Notes under the pieces: generated by a model | What the model was told of the DNA's origin: nothing | Seen by the model: the letters and a program-made list of their open reading frames with translations, nothing else | Databases searched by the model: none | Part shown: positions 1 to 7,540 of the stretch, one piece after another | Numbering within the stretch: position 1 is the stretch's first letter | How the letters are laid out: each line of letters starts with the position of its first letter | Position numbers and translations under genes: made by a program | Assembly: GCF_018688355.1 (NCBI RefSeq) | Contig: NZ_CP061317.1 | Coordinates: 876,091 to 940,090 of the forward strand | Source: Polynucleobacter sp. AP-Elch-400A-B2 | Lineage (GTDB): Bacteria > Pseudomonadota > Gammaproteobacteria > Burkholderiales > Burkholderiaceae | Reading direction: 5' to 3' | Length of the DNA: 64,000 nt

Positions 1-386
1 AGCTCTGGCTATTAACAAAGCCACTGACTGTACTACTTAAGAGCGGATTAGCATCACCATAGGTTTTAGTTGCATCATTGGCAGTCACTGTTAGATGCGC
101 TTTAGTAATGGCCAAGTTGCCATTAACGGGGTTTGTGAAATCGTAGTTACTGGCCATCAAGCTGCCTGTACCAGCAGCAATGACAGCAGTTCCCACATCT
201 GTCATTGCGGTGGCGTTAGTTGTAGCTGCGCCAGCACCAGTGACCCCAGAGTTAGCCAAGCTCTGGCTATTAACAAAGCCACTGACTGTACTACTTAAGA
301 GCGGATTAGCATCACCATAGGTTTTAGTTGCATCATTGGCAGTCACTGTTAGATGCGCTTTAGTAATGGCCAAGTTGCCATTAACG
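1..386 (-). repeat. In-frame 258-bp tandem repeat encoding MBG-type domains
   Basis: Bases 1-128 recur at 259-386 with no visible difference, giving a period of 258 bp, or 86 codons. Each unit reads (minus strand) with the motif TKTYGDANPLL followed by SGFVN, typical of MBG-family bacterial adhesin domains. The left edge cuts the array, so the copy number is unknown. Near identity at DNA level suggests recent duplication or gene conversion. Confidence 0.85.
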
Positions 387-3112
387 AAAGTGTACTTATA
401 CGTTTGACTCGAAATAAGTCCAGCACTAACTATTGAATAGCTATTTACATCAATCGCTGATTGACTTGAACCGGAGTAGTTTATTGTTCCCAACACTACT
501 CCGCTTAATGGAGCGGAGTAACTTACGCTATACCCACCAGAATATGTTAAGCCATCATAAACTTTTGAAAGGCTAGTTGTTGTTACTGTAATTGCAGTAG
601 CGCCTGCAAAGTCATTCACTGTTGCGACCCCATTAGCTGAGCCGATACCGGCACTATTAACTATATTGACAGAACCTGCTGTGCCACTAGCACCGCCACC
701 TACTAATGCATGTGTACCAGCTGCGCCGGTAACATTTCCCGTTGCGTAGGTATTAGAAACTACTCCAGCGGAGGATCCTGCAACCCCGCCAGTTCCAGCT
801 GCGCCATAAATATTGCCAGTTGCATAACTACTATCGATTGTTCCTGAGGTCATTGACCCTACCAACCCTCCAGATCCAGCCGCTCCATATACAGCGCCAG
901 TAGCATAACTGTTGCTAATATTTCCCGAAGTCATTGACCCAACCAACCCACCAACTCCAGCTGCGCCTATACCTACTAAATTTTGATTTACAGTTCCATC
1001 CACTATCCCAGTGGCATAACTATTGCTCACACTACCACTAGTGCTTGATCCCAATAGACCGCCTGTTCCTGCTGCACCTTTAATATTGCCGGTTGCATAA
1101 TTTTTGATTAAGGTTCCAGTGATATTGCTACCAACTAATCCACCCGTTCCAGCTGCCCCGTTTACTGAACCCGTGTTGTAGCTATTATTAATTAGGCCAG
1201 CATCATTATTCCCAACCAATCCACCTGTACCAGCAGCCCCAATAGTTGTACCGTTTAGTAATCCAATATTTTGGATTATGGTTACTCCATGTGTAATACC
1301 AAATAAACCAATATTTGGGCTAGCTGCTTGATGGATCGTGAGATCAGAAATAGTATGACCAAGACCATCAAATCGTCCGGTAAATAATTTATTGTTGACT
1401 GTAGATCCAATTGGGGTAAAACCAGCGCCACCATTCCAGCTTGAGGTTGCGCTTGCATTCAGATTTGAACCCAAGGCAAAATTGCCACCTAAAGTACCGT
1501 TCATACCTTGTAAATCAGATCCACTCATACTACCTGCAGCACCTAGGCTATTGATTACTATGTAGTTAAGGGTAGAGCCATCGCTACCCAGTTTAGTGCT
1601 GAAATTATTTCCAGACTGGAGATTAATTGGCGCATTAACAAAATAATTAGAAAGATTTCCTGTGCTAATTGCACCTTGCCCATATTGTAGGGCTAGCTTA
1701 GCATTTGCTCCACTGGCAGTAATTGCGCTATTGATATTGATATTACTTTGTGCATTTAAAGTTAACGCAAAATTGCTTGACCAAGTAATAACATCATTAA
1801 TATTGATGTTGCCTGCAGTACCTGATGAGCCGCTAGTACTTAAAATATCAACATTAGTCGTTGATAGATTGCTTGATAGTGTGGCGCCAGTCATATTGCC
1901 ACCACTTGCCGCTATCGTATAGTCGGTTGGATCTATTGCCCAAGTCCCGGATTTACCTTGAGGGGCGCTTGTATTAACGGTTGTTAAATCGCCAATAGAA
2001 ACTTTGCTTGCTGAGGTTTCAATAGCTCCGCCATCACCACCAAGGTTGCCAGCTTTAGCGCTAATACTTCCATTAATACTAGTAGTGCTTGATAGGTTAC
2101 TTAAGTCCGCAATGATGGCAATAGTTCCACCATTACCTTTACTGGTGGGTGCTGCATTAGCGCTCATATTCCCACTATGAGTAATAGAGCTGCTAGCCTC
2201 CAAAATAATACGGCCACCGCTTTGGGTAATACCATCAGCCTGAATATTCCCTGAATTAATAACGCTTCCTGTGAGCTGATTGACTGCTCGTGCCGAAAGA
2301 ATAATTAGGCCATCAGGCGCTTGAATCGCAAGTTTATTTTCTACTAAGGTCTTAATCAGACTAGGAGCGATTGTTAAGCTACTGAGCTTTGCAAGATCCC
2401 CAAAGTTAAGCGTAATAGCTTCGCCGCCAGCCAATGCAACCGTTCCTTGATGTGCTACTAGGACGCCATTATTTTGAACTTCTGGAGCAAGTAGGGCGAT
2501 GTAACCACTAATACCAGATTTAATCGTGCCATCATTAATAACGGAACCAGTCGAGCCATTACGGCTAAAGGTATTGCTACCGTTCATAAAATCAGCATCG
2601 CCCATTTGGTGAGTAGTTGCCACAATGCCGCCAACATTGACATTAGCTCCAGGGGCAAAGTACACCCCCGCTGAATTCATTAAAAATACTTGGCCATTGG
2701 CATTGAGGTTGCCGTATATCTGACTTGGATTGGCACTATTGACCCGATTTAGTGCCACCGCGCTAGCACTGGGCTGAACAAAGTTCACTGTCGCGTTTGA
2801 GCCAATATCAAAGCCATTCCAGTTGATCGCTACGCGATTACTAGTCTGGTTGATATTCATAGTGCTACCAGCAGTATTGATCGTTGCGCTACCTGCAGCA
2901 ACTGTACCCCCAACGGGTAATTGATTTGGAGATGGTGGGGCGGCAATACTCACTCCCGACAGCATTGCTCCAGCAAAGAAAATATGACGACATCGGCGTG
3001 AAGCTGATTTTTGTTTGCCGTGTGATTTAGTGATTTCGCTTACAGCTACCCAAGCGTTACAAGAAATACTCCAGATAACCTTAAATGAGCGATTGAGTGA
3101 ATTAGACGAAAT
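1..3112 (-). CDS. TpsA: two-partner secretion filamentous haemagglutinin-like adhesin (partial)
   Basis: Large exported adhesin read leftward and cut by the window edge, so its C-terminus is missing. The N-terminus has an extended signal peptide region (NRSFKVIW, then NAWVAVSE) and a short hydrophobic stretch. A haemagglutination-activity TPS domain follows, with the hallmark NPSQIYGNLNANGQVFL and a later beta-helix rich in N, G, S and T. Further along come GLUG-type repeats (about 640-1260), a YDG-like domain (about 370-600) and MBG-type repeats (1-386). It lies 9 bp after tpsB in the same frame, so the two form an operon; TpsB should secrete it to the cell surface. Start is unresolved: between the tpsB stop (3122-3124) and the signal region there is no in-frame ATG, GTG or TTG. 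The end given assumes ATT at 3110-3112; the first in-frame ATG (2963-2965) would remove the export signal. Family assignment is firm, start is not. Confidence 0.85.
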   Translation of the reverse strand, partial: MSSNSLNRSFKVIWSISCNAWVAVSEITKSHGKQKSASRRCRHIFFAGAMLSGVSIAAPPSPNQLPVGGTVAAGSATINTAGSTMNINQTSNRVAINWNGFDIGSNATVNFVQPSASAVALNRVNSANPSQIYGNLNANGQVFLMNSAGVYFAPGANVNVGGIVATTHQMGDADFMNGSNTFSRNGSTGSVINDGTIKSGISGYIALLAPEVQNNGVLVAHQGTVALAGGEAITLNFGDLAKLSSLTIAPSLIKTLVENKLAIQAPDGLIILSARAVNQLTGSVINSGNIQADGITQSGGRIILEASSSITHSGNMSANAAPTSKGNGGTIAIIADLSNLSSTTSINGSISAKAGNLGGDGGAIETSASKVSIGDLTTVNTSAPQGKSGTWAIDPTDYTIAASGGNMTGATLSSNLSTTNVDILSTSGSSGTAGNININDVITWSSNFALTLNAQSNININSAITASGANAKLALQYGQGAISTGNLSNYFVNAPINLQSGNNFSTKLGSDGSTLNYIVINSLGAAGSMSGSDLQGMNGTLGGNFALGSNLNASATSSWNGGAGFTPIGSTVNNKLFTGRFDGLGHTISDLTIHQAASPNIGLFGITHGVTIIQNIGLLNGTTIGAAGTGGLVGNNDAGLINNSYNTGSVNGAAGTGGLVGSNITGTLIKNYATGNIKGAAGTGGLLGSSTSGSVSNSYATGIVDGTVNQNLVGIGAAGVGGLVGSMTSGNISNSYATGAVYGAAGSGGLVGSMTSGTIDSSYATGNIYGAAGTGGVAGSSAGVVSNTYATGNVTGAAGTHALVGGGASGTAGSVNIVNSAGIGSANGVATVNDFAGATAITVTTTSLSKVYDGLTYSGGYSVSYSAPLSGVVLGTINYSGSSQSAIDVNSYSIVSAGLISSQTYKYTFVNGNLAITKAHLTVTANDATKTYGDANPLLSSTVSGFVNSQSLANSGVTGAGAATTNATAMTDVGTAVIAAGTGSLMASNYDFTNPVNGNLAITKAHLTVTANDATKTYGDANPLLSSTVSGFVNSQS
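640..1260 (-). repeat. GLUG-type repeats inside the adhesin
   Basis: On the minus strand the same short pattern recurs about six to seven times: G-x-GGLVG, then about ten residues, then NSYATG or a variant, then V/I-x-GAAG. This matches the GLUG motif seen in large surface proteins. The units are visible on the plus strand as repeating 'ccagctgcgcc' and 'gttgcataactatt'-like blocks. Confidence 0.75.
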
Positions 3113-3121
3113 ACACCTTGC

Positions 3122-4789
3122 TTATATTGGTAGTGAGGCTGTTAACCAGAAACGATTGCTGCTAGTCCCGCCATTACCATTGAATGATTGGGTTACCAAT
3201 GTGGGAAGGGTTCCAGTACGCATTGCCCAGATTGCTTTAATTTGTAATCCCAAGGGTCCAGACCAGCCAAGGCTACTTCCAAGACCTTGCAGTACATAAG
3301 TATTGTTCAAGGGGGCGCTGTTGAAATTGCTTGTTTTATAGGTTTGCACATTAGCGTAGTCATAAAAGCCTGTGAGCAATAATTTCATAGGGAGTGTCTG
3401 GCGTAATTCAAAGGTCATTAAATTTCCTTGACTAGCATTTCCTTGGCCCGTTGCGTAGGCTCGAACACTATAAGGTCCGCCTAAATAAAGCTGCTCCGAA
3501 GAGTCTAAATTTTTGCTAGCAAACTGTCCTGAGGCGCCAAGATAAGCTGATAGGCTAGATGTAATTGCTTGGAGTCGATTGGCTGCATAACGTAGCTTAG
3601 TAAAGTTACCGTTTACTTGGGGCCCAATGACATCAGATGATAAAGATGGTGAGGTATTGAGGTTAACCGCTCCCCCAGAAGCCATTAAAGATCCAGTGTT
3701 AATACCGCCGCCAGCAAAACTATCCAGTAAGTTACCACTGAGGCCGCCTAGAAAAACGGAAGTACTGTATTGACTGGTTGTTGCGCCATTAGCGTTATTG
3801 TTAAAGCTACTGTAGTTGTAATTACCCAGCAAGAAAAGATTGGCTGGTCGACTCCGAATAATTGGGTAGGTTAATTCTGCCCCACCGGTGCTGGAGGTGC
3901 CGTTAGCAAATAATTGATTAAAGCTGGAATTAACGACCCGATAGGAAAGATAGCTACCGTTAATGCCAACTCGAAGTCCGTCAGATCCGATAGGGGTAGT
4001 TAGCGCAACTCGGCCGTAGTTGGTGCCTTCTGTATAAAGACCATACACGTTGACCTGTTCGCCTAAGCCAAGAGGCCCGTTAATATTAAGACTTGCTGTT
4101 GCTCTGTTTTGGCCGGTTGAAGATTGGCCAAAATTATCAACTCCTACCATACCATCAACCAATGGTTTATCCGTAACAGTTAGCAAGATGTTGGTTTCCC
4201 CTCGCTTTTTACCTTCTTGTAGTGAGCTGCTTACCTGTATCTCAGGTAGATCATTTAATGTTAATAAGGCTCTATCTAGTGTAGATAGTGATAGGGGCGT
4301 ATTACGGGGAATGGCGCTATAGATCCAATTTTCAACACGAGCCTTGCTGACACGTTTTGATTTATTGTCAATCAGAACCCCACCTAAAGAAGCTTCCATG
4401 ATTTCAATAGTGACAATTCCCTCGGTGACATCTTGCTGGGGAATCTGGGTCTTAATGAGCCAACCTTTATCTCGATAAAATTCAGCGATAAGGTCTGCCG
4501 CCCCTATGAGATCATTAAAGGTGATGGGGCGATTAAGATACCCAATAACTAAACTATTAAGCTTCTCAGAAGAAACTTTAGTATTGCCAATAAATATAAA
4601 CTGCTTTGCAATGATAGTTCCTGCTTTAGAGGTTGCGCCCTTGTCTAACTTAGGTTGAATAATGTTAGGTGTGACTTGAGGTAGGGCAGCATCTTGCTCT
4701 TGACTTCGAATTTCCTGCAAAATTGAGCCGGCAGAAGTTTGTTGTGCAAATGAATTAGGCATCAATAAAAGTAAAGCAAGCGTCATCAC
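3122..4789 (-). CDS. TpsB: ShlB/FhaC-type outer-membrane haemolysin secretion/activation protein
   Basis: 555-residue Omp85-superfamily transporter that moves the TpsA adhesin across the outer membrane. A cleavable signal (ending near SFAQQ) is followed by a Q-rich linker and two POTRA-like domains (about residues 60-220; FIFIGNTKVS and later TVTDKPLVDGMVGVDNFG). The C-terminal 16-strand barrel region (about 230-555) ends with alternating hydrophobic residues and a terminal ASLPI. Length fits the family. The start is GTG at 4787-4789, directly followed by ATG. The stop is nine bases from the presumed TpsA start, so the pair is transcribed together. No other partner gene is seen. Confidence 0.9.
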   Translation of the reverse strand: MMTLALLLLMPNSFAQQTSAGSILQEIRSQEQDAALPQVTPNIIQPKLDKGATSKAGTIIAKQFIFIGNTKVSSEKLNSLVIGYLNRPITFNDLIGAADLIAEFYRDKGWLIKTQIPQQDVTEGIVTIEIMEASLGGVLIDNKSKRVSKARVENWIYSAIPRNTPLSLSTLDRALLTLNDLPEIQVSSSLQEGKKRGETNILLTVTDKPLVDGMVGVDNFGQSSTGQNRATASLNINGPLGLGEQVNVYGLYTEGTNYGRVALTTPIGSDGLRVGINGSYLSYRVVNSSFNQLFANGTSSTGGAELTYPIIRSRPANLFLLGNYNYSSFNNNANGATTSQYSTSVFLGGLSGNLLDSFAGGGINTGSLMASGGAVNLNTSPSLSSDVIGPQVNGNFTKLRYAANRLQAITSSLSAYLGASGQFASKNLDSSEQLYLGGPYSVRAYATGQGNASQGNLMTFELRQTLPMKLLLTGFYDYANVQTYKTSNFNSAPLNNTYVLQGLGSSLGWSGPLGLQIKAIWAMRTGTLPTLVTQSFNGNGGTSSNRFWLTASLPI

Positions 4790-4969
4790 TGGATATATAA
4801 AAAAAACTAGAAAACAATCCGTTAATTTTTTTTTGTGAGTTGTATTGATAGTTTTGATAAGTGAACCCCTGGATTTGTTAATCCCTTCAAATTTAAATTC
4901 GCATGAATGTGAAGGGCCGAATAAGTCGGAAATTTAGAGCTAATTAAAATCTAGCTCTTTAATTGGTGG

Positions 4970-5320
4970 CTATATCAATGCAGATTTATGGACGGCAATA
5001 TAGGCAAGAGCTTCTTCACGCGCCCTTTTTTTAAGTGTGTCTGATGAAATCGATTGAATGCCAATGGTTGCAGCTTCAGAAAATTTGCTCACCACTAAAC
5101 GTCGCATTTCATCTATTTGCGCTAAGGCATATTCAATATTAGGAAATATTGCAGGCATTTCTAATAGCCTACCGTCCTCAGTCTCAAAGGAGGTTTGAAC
5201 TAAAATGCCCTTTCCAGTAGTTTCAATGATGAAAATACTGCGGCCTACGATAGAGTCTTGCTCGGTGTCTGGTATGTTTAATTCATCGTGCAGCAAAACA
5301 TTTTCTTTTAAAGTGATCAT
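4970..5320 (-). CDS. Hypothetical protein, 116 aa
   Basis: Not recognised. A soluble, acidic protein beginning MITLKENVLLHDELN; its middle (GRSIFIIETTGKGILVQTSFE) looks like a small beta sheet and its C-terminal half is helical (IEYALAQIDEMRRLV). The ATG at 5320 is chosen over an upstream TTG at 5365 because GGAG lies five bases before it. It is upstream of and co-oriented with tpsB-tpsA, 180 bp away, and divergent from the HD-GYP gene. Confidence 0.6.
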   Translation of the reverse strand: MITLKENVLLHDELNIPDTEQDSIVGRSIFIIETTGKGILVQTSFETEDGRLLEMPAIFPNIEYALAQIDEMRRLVVSKFSEAATIGIQSISSDTLKKRAREEALAYIAVHKSALI

Positions 5321-5407
5321 TTGACTCCGATAACTATTTGGTTTGAGTAAATCATTTGGCGCCAACTAGTGATTAACGATCAATTTTAAAATCTTATTTG
5401 CCTATTT

Positions 5408-5429
5408 ATCCCCCTTATGTAAGGGGGAT
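5408..5429. promoter_or_regulatory. 22-bp interrupted palindrome between divergent genes
   Basis: ATCCCCCTTA-TG-TAAGGGGGAT has perfect 10-bp arms and a 2-bp centre. It lies between the divergent starts at 5320 (minus) and 5617 (plus). There is no T-run after it, and it is upstream of both genes, so an operator is more likely than a terminator. Its regulator is unknown; the LuxR-type HTH protein next door is a candidate only by proximity. Confidence 0.5.
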
Positions 5430-5616
5430 GTTGTTATAAGAATAAGATTTTTCATTTAGGAATTAAGAGTATCCTAAAGCGATAACCTTCTTAAATATGA
5501 CCCCTAAATTATTTTGCCAATCTCCCATGGTGCAATACAAACTCCGTGAAATTGAAATATGCCCGTCCCAACACTTAATCTAATTTCAATAAATTACCCA
5601 TTGAGGATCTATTTTC

Positions 5617-7122
5617 ATGCATAGATTCAACCTAACCAAACAAGAATTGAGTGTTTTGAGTTATTTAAATGAAGGACTGACAGTAAAGGCCCTTGCAAAG
5701 AATCTCGATATATCCACACACACCGTTAATGGGCACATGAAGTCCATCTATTTCAAGATGAATGTAAAGTCTCGTGGAGAGGCTCAGCATAAATTTAATG
5801 CGTACAAGGCTGTCATTGCTAACGAGGAACTAAGTTTCCAAAATAAAGAAAAGGCAAAGCGGGCTGAAGAACTTGTTATTGCAAATAGTGAAAAAGCTGA
5901 TCGTGCAGCAGAACTAGTCATTGCTAACGAGGAACTAAGTTTCCAAAATAAAGAAAAGGCAAAGCGAGCTCAAGAACTTGTCATTGCTAATAGTGAGAAA
6001 GCTAATCGTGCAGCAGAACTAGTCATTGCTAACGAGGAACTAAGCTTCCAAAATAAGGAAAAGGCAAAGCGGGCTGAAGAGCTAGTTAATGCTAATGTTG
6101 CGAAAACTTATCGTGCAGCAGAACTAGTCATTGCTAACGATGAAAAGACTTATCGTGCAGCAGAACTAGTCATTGCTAACGAGGAACTAAGTTTCCAAAA
6201 TAAAGAAAAGGCAAAGCGGGCCCATGAACTCGTCATTGCCAATAGTGAAAAGGCTGATCGTGCAGCAGAACTAGTTATTGCCAATAGTGAAAAGGCTGAT
6301 CGTGCAGCAGAACTAGTTATTGCTATTGGTGAAAAAGCTGATCGTGCAGCAGAACTAGTTATTGCTATTAGTGAAAAAGCTGATCGTGCAGCAGAACTAG
6401 TCATCGCTATTAGTGAAAAAGCTGATCGTGCAGCTGAACTTGAGGCCATGCTATTGGGCAAGAACTCAACTAATAAAAAAGTTTATCAAACTGAGTCTCA
6501 ATTCTTATCATGTCTTAATGCTCTTGCCATGGCTCGTGATAACGAAACAGAAAACCACATTCTTCGCACCCAGCATTATGTTAAAACAATCGCATTAAGA
6601 TTAAAAGAAATGGGAAATTACAAAATTGAGTTGAGCGATGAAATGATTAAACTTCTATTTGAGGCTGCATCATTGCACGATATCGGAAAGATAGGAATTC
6701 CCGATAGCATCCTACACAAGCCGGGACGATTAAATGATGAAGAGTGGCAGGTTATGAAAACACACGCTTCTATTGGCCAAGCTATTCTTGCATCTGCTGA
6801 GCTCAAAACTAAAGGCGGTAGTGGTGTAATAGCAGTGGCGATTAAGATTGCCGCGGAGCATCATGAAAAATGGGATGGCTCCGGATACCCAAGCGGTTTA
6901 AAAGGTGAGGAAATATCGTTACCTGCACGCATTATGGCGCTTGCAGATTTTTATGATGGCCTGATGAGTAAGCCTATTTATAAATCTGGATTGAGTCATG
7001 AGGATGCTGAAAGCGAAATAGCATCTCAACGTGGCGCACACTTTGACCCTCTAGTAGTAGATGCTTTTATGTTGGAAAAAGCTGGATTTTTGGCTATCCA
7101 TTCAAAATATAAGGATCACTAA
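5617..7122 (+). CDS. LuxR-type HTH / repeat coiled-coil / HD-GYP phosphodiesterase
   Basis: 501-residue protein of three parts. Residues about 4-62 form a GerE/LuxR helix-turn-helix (LTKQELSVLSYLNEGLT, then STHTVNGHMKSIYFKMNV). Residues about 67-278 are a hydrophilic, probably coiled-coil rod of repeated 14- and 21-residue units. Residues about 290-495 are an HD-GYP domain with HDIGKIGIPD and the diagnostic HHEKWDGSGYP, so it should hydrolyse cyclic di-GMP. No receiver domain, membrane segment or signal peptide is visible. Such a rod is known from other betaproteobacterial signalling proteins. That DNA binding is coupled to c-di-GMP turnover is inference. ATG at 5617 fits; a clear Shine-Dalgarno sequence is not obvious. 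Confidence 0.88.
   Translation: MHRFNLTKQELSVLSYLNEGLTVKALAKNLDISTHTVNGHMKSIYFKMNVKSRGEAQHKFNAYKAVIANEELSFQNKEKAKRAEELVIANSEKADRAAELVIANEELSFQNKEKAKRAQELVIANSEKANRAAELVIANEELSFQNKEKAKRAEELVNANVAKTYRAAELVIANDEKTYRAAELVIANEELSFQNKEKAKRAHELVIANSEKADRAAELVIANSEKADRAAELVIAIGEKADRAAELVIAISEKADRAAELVIAISEKADRAAELEAMLLGKNSTNKKVYQTESQFLSCLNALAMARDNETENHILRTQHYVKTIALRLKEMGNYKIELSDEMIKLLFEAASLHDIGKIGIPDSILHKPGRLNDEEWQVMKTHASIGQAILASAELKTKGGSGVIAVAIKIAAEHHEKWDGSGYPSGLKGEEISLPARIMALADFYDGLMSKPIYKSGLSHEDAESEIASQRGAHFDPLVVDAFMLEKAGFLAIHSKYKDH
5815..6450 (+). repeat. Coding repeat array, 42-bp and 63-bp units
   Basis: Within the HD-GYP gene, a 14-residue unit (SEKADRAAELVIAN type) occurs nine times and a 21-residue unit (EELSFQNKEKAKRA plus ELVIAN) four times. 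Three alternations of the two are followed by a pure run of 14-residue units. The units remain close at DNA level, so copy number could change by slippage without loss of frame. Spacing is regular but there are no unique spacers, so it is not a CRISPR. Confidence 0.9.
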
Positions 7123-7214
7123 CTACTTTAGATTAGACTTTGTCATTCATTAGTAATCATAGTGTAAGACTGTTTTCTGAGCAGCAGTAGTTCATCGCAG
7201 CTCTGATGCTGTCG

Positions 7215-7297
7215 TGTCGGGTAAAACGACAGTAAATAATTCAGATCGCCCAAACGCAAATCTGAAATTAAGCTAGCAAGTGTCGTGTAACGAGACG
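7215..7297. promoter_or_regulatory. TGTC-N9-GACA motif pair (copy 1)
   Basis: TGTCGGGTAAAACGACA at 7215-7231 and TGTCGTGTAACGAGACG at 7281-7297. The same two motifs, with the same intervening sequence (aaataattca, cgcccaaac, caaatctgaaa) and nearly the same spacing, occur at 11072-11153 just before the integrase. They could be recombinase-binding arm or core sites, or operators. Confidence 0.5.
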
Positions 7298-7417
7298 CTT
7301 ATGATGAGTAATTCATCGATTCTAATTACTTCAGACTCCATAGAGCTTGACTCTACAAACCCTTTAAAGATTGTAGGATACTCCAAGATAGAATTGGATT
7401 TGCAGAGATTAGATTGA
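7294..7417 (+). pseudogene. Remnant of an integrase 5' end
   Basis: From GACGCTT onward this matches the start of the tyrosine recombinase at 11160 over about 45 bases (ATGAGTAATTCATCG against ATGAATAATTTATCG, and a shared acTTCAG). The reading frame then diverges and stops after 39 codons (7301-7417). It is best read as the stub of an earlier or duplicated integrase. Confidence 0.45.
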
Positions 7418-7540
7418 GGCTTGTGGAGTCATTTTTCCCAACTCTAAAGTCGGTGCTGGAGGCGTCTTTAAAAAGCGATAAACCCTATCTAATACAAAAG
7501 AAGTAGCAATTACTATCTCTTAAAGGCACCCCCAGATATC

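Larger units (their letters stand above)
7123..7540. other. Intergenic stretch with motif pair and integrase-leader remnant
   Basis: No intact gene. It holds two copies of the TGTC-N9-GACA motif (7215-7231 and 7281-7297) and a decayed copy of the sequence that precedes the integrase at 11160. The rest, down to the katG stop at 7541, shows nothing recognisable. Confidence 0.6.

Noticed and set aside
5815..6450. Regular repeats that could suggest a CRISPR array
   Set aside because: Units are contiguous coding repeats in frame with flanking domains, without unique spacers.
6150..6461. Antisense ORF rich in Ser/Ala across the repeat rod
   Set aside because: It is the mirror of the coding repeat; no start signal or natural protein pattern.
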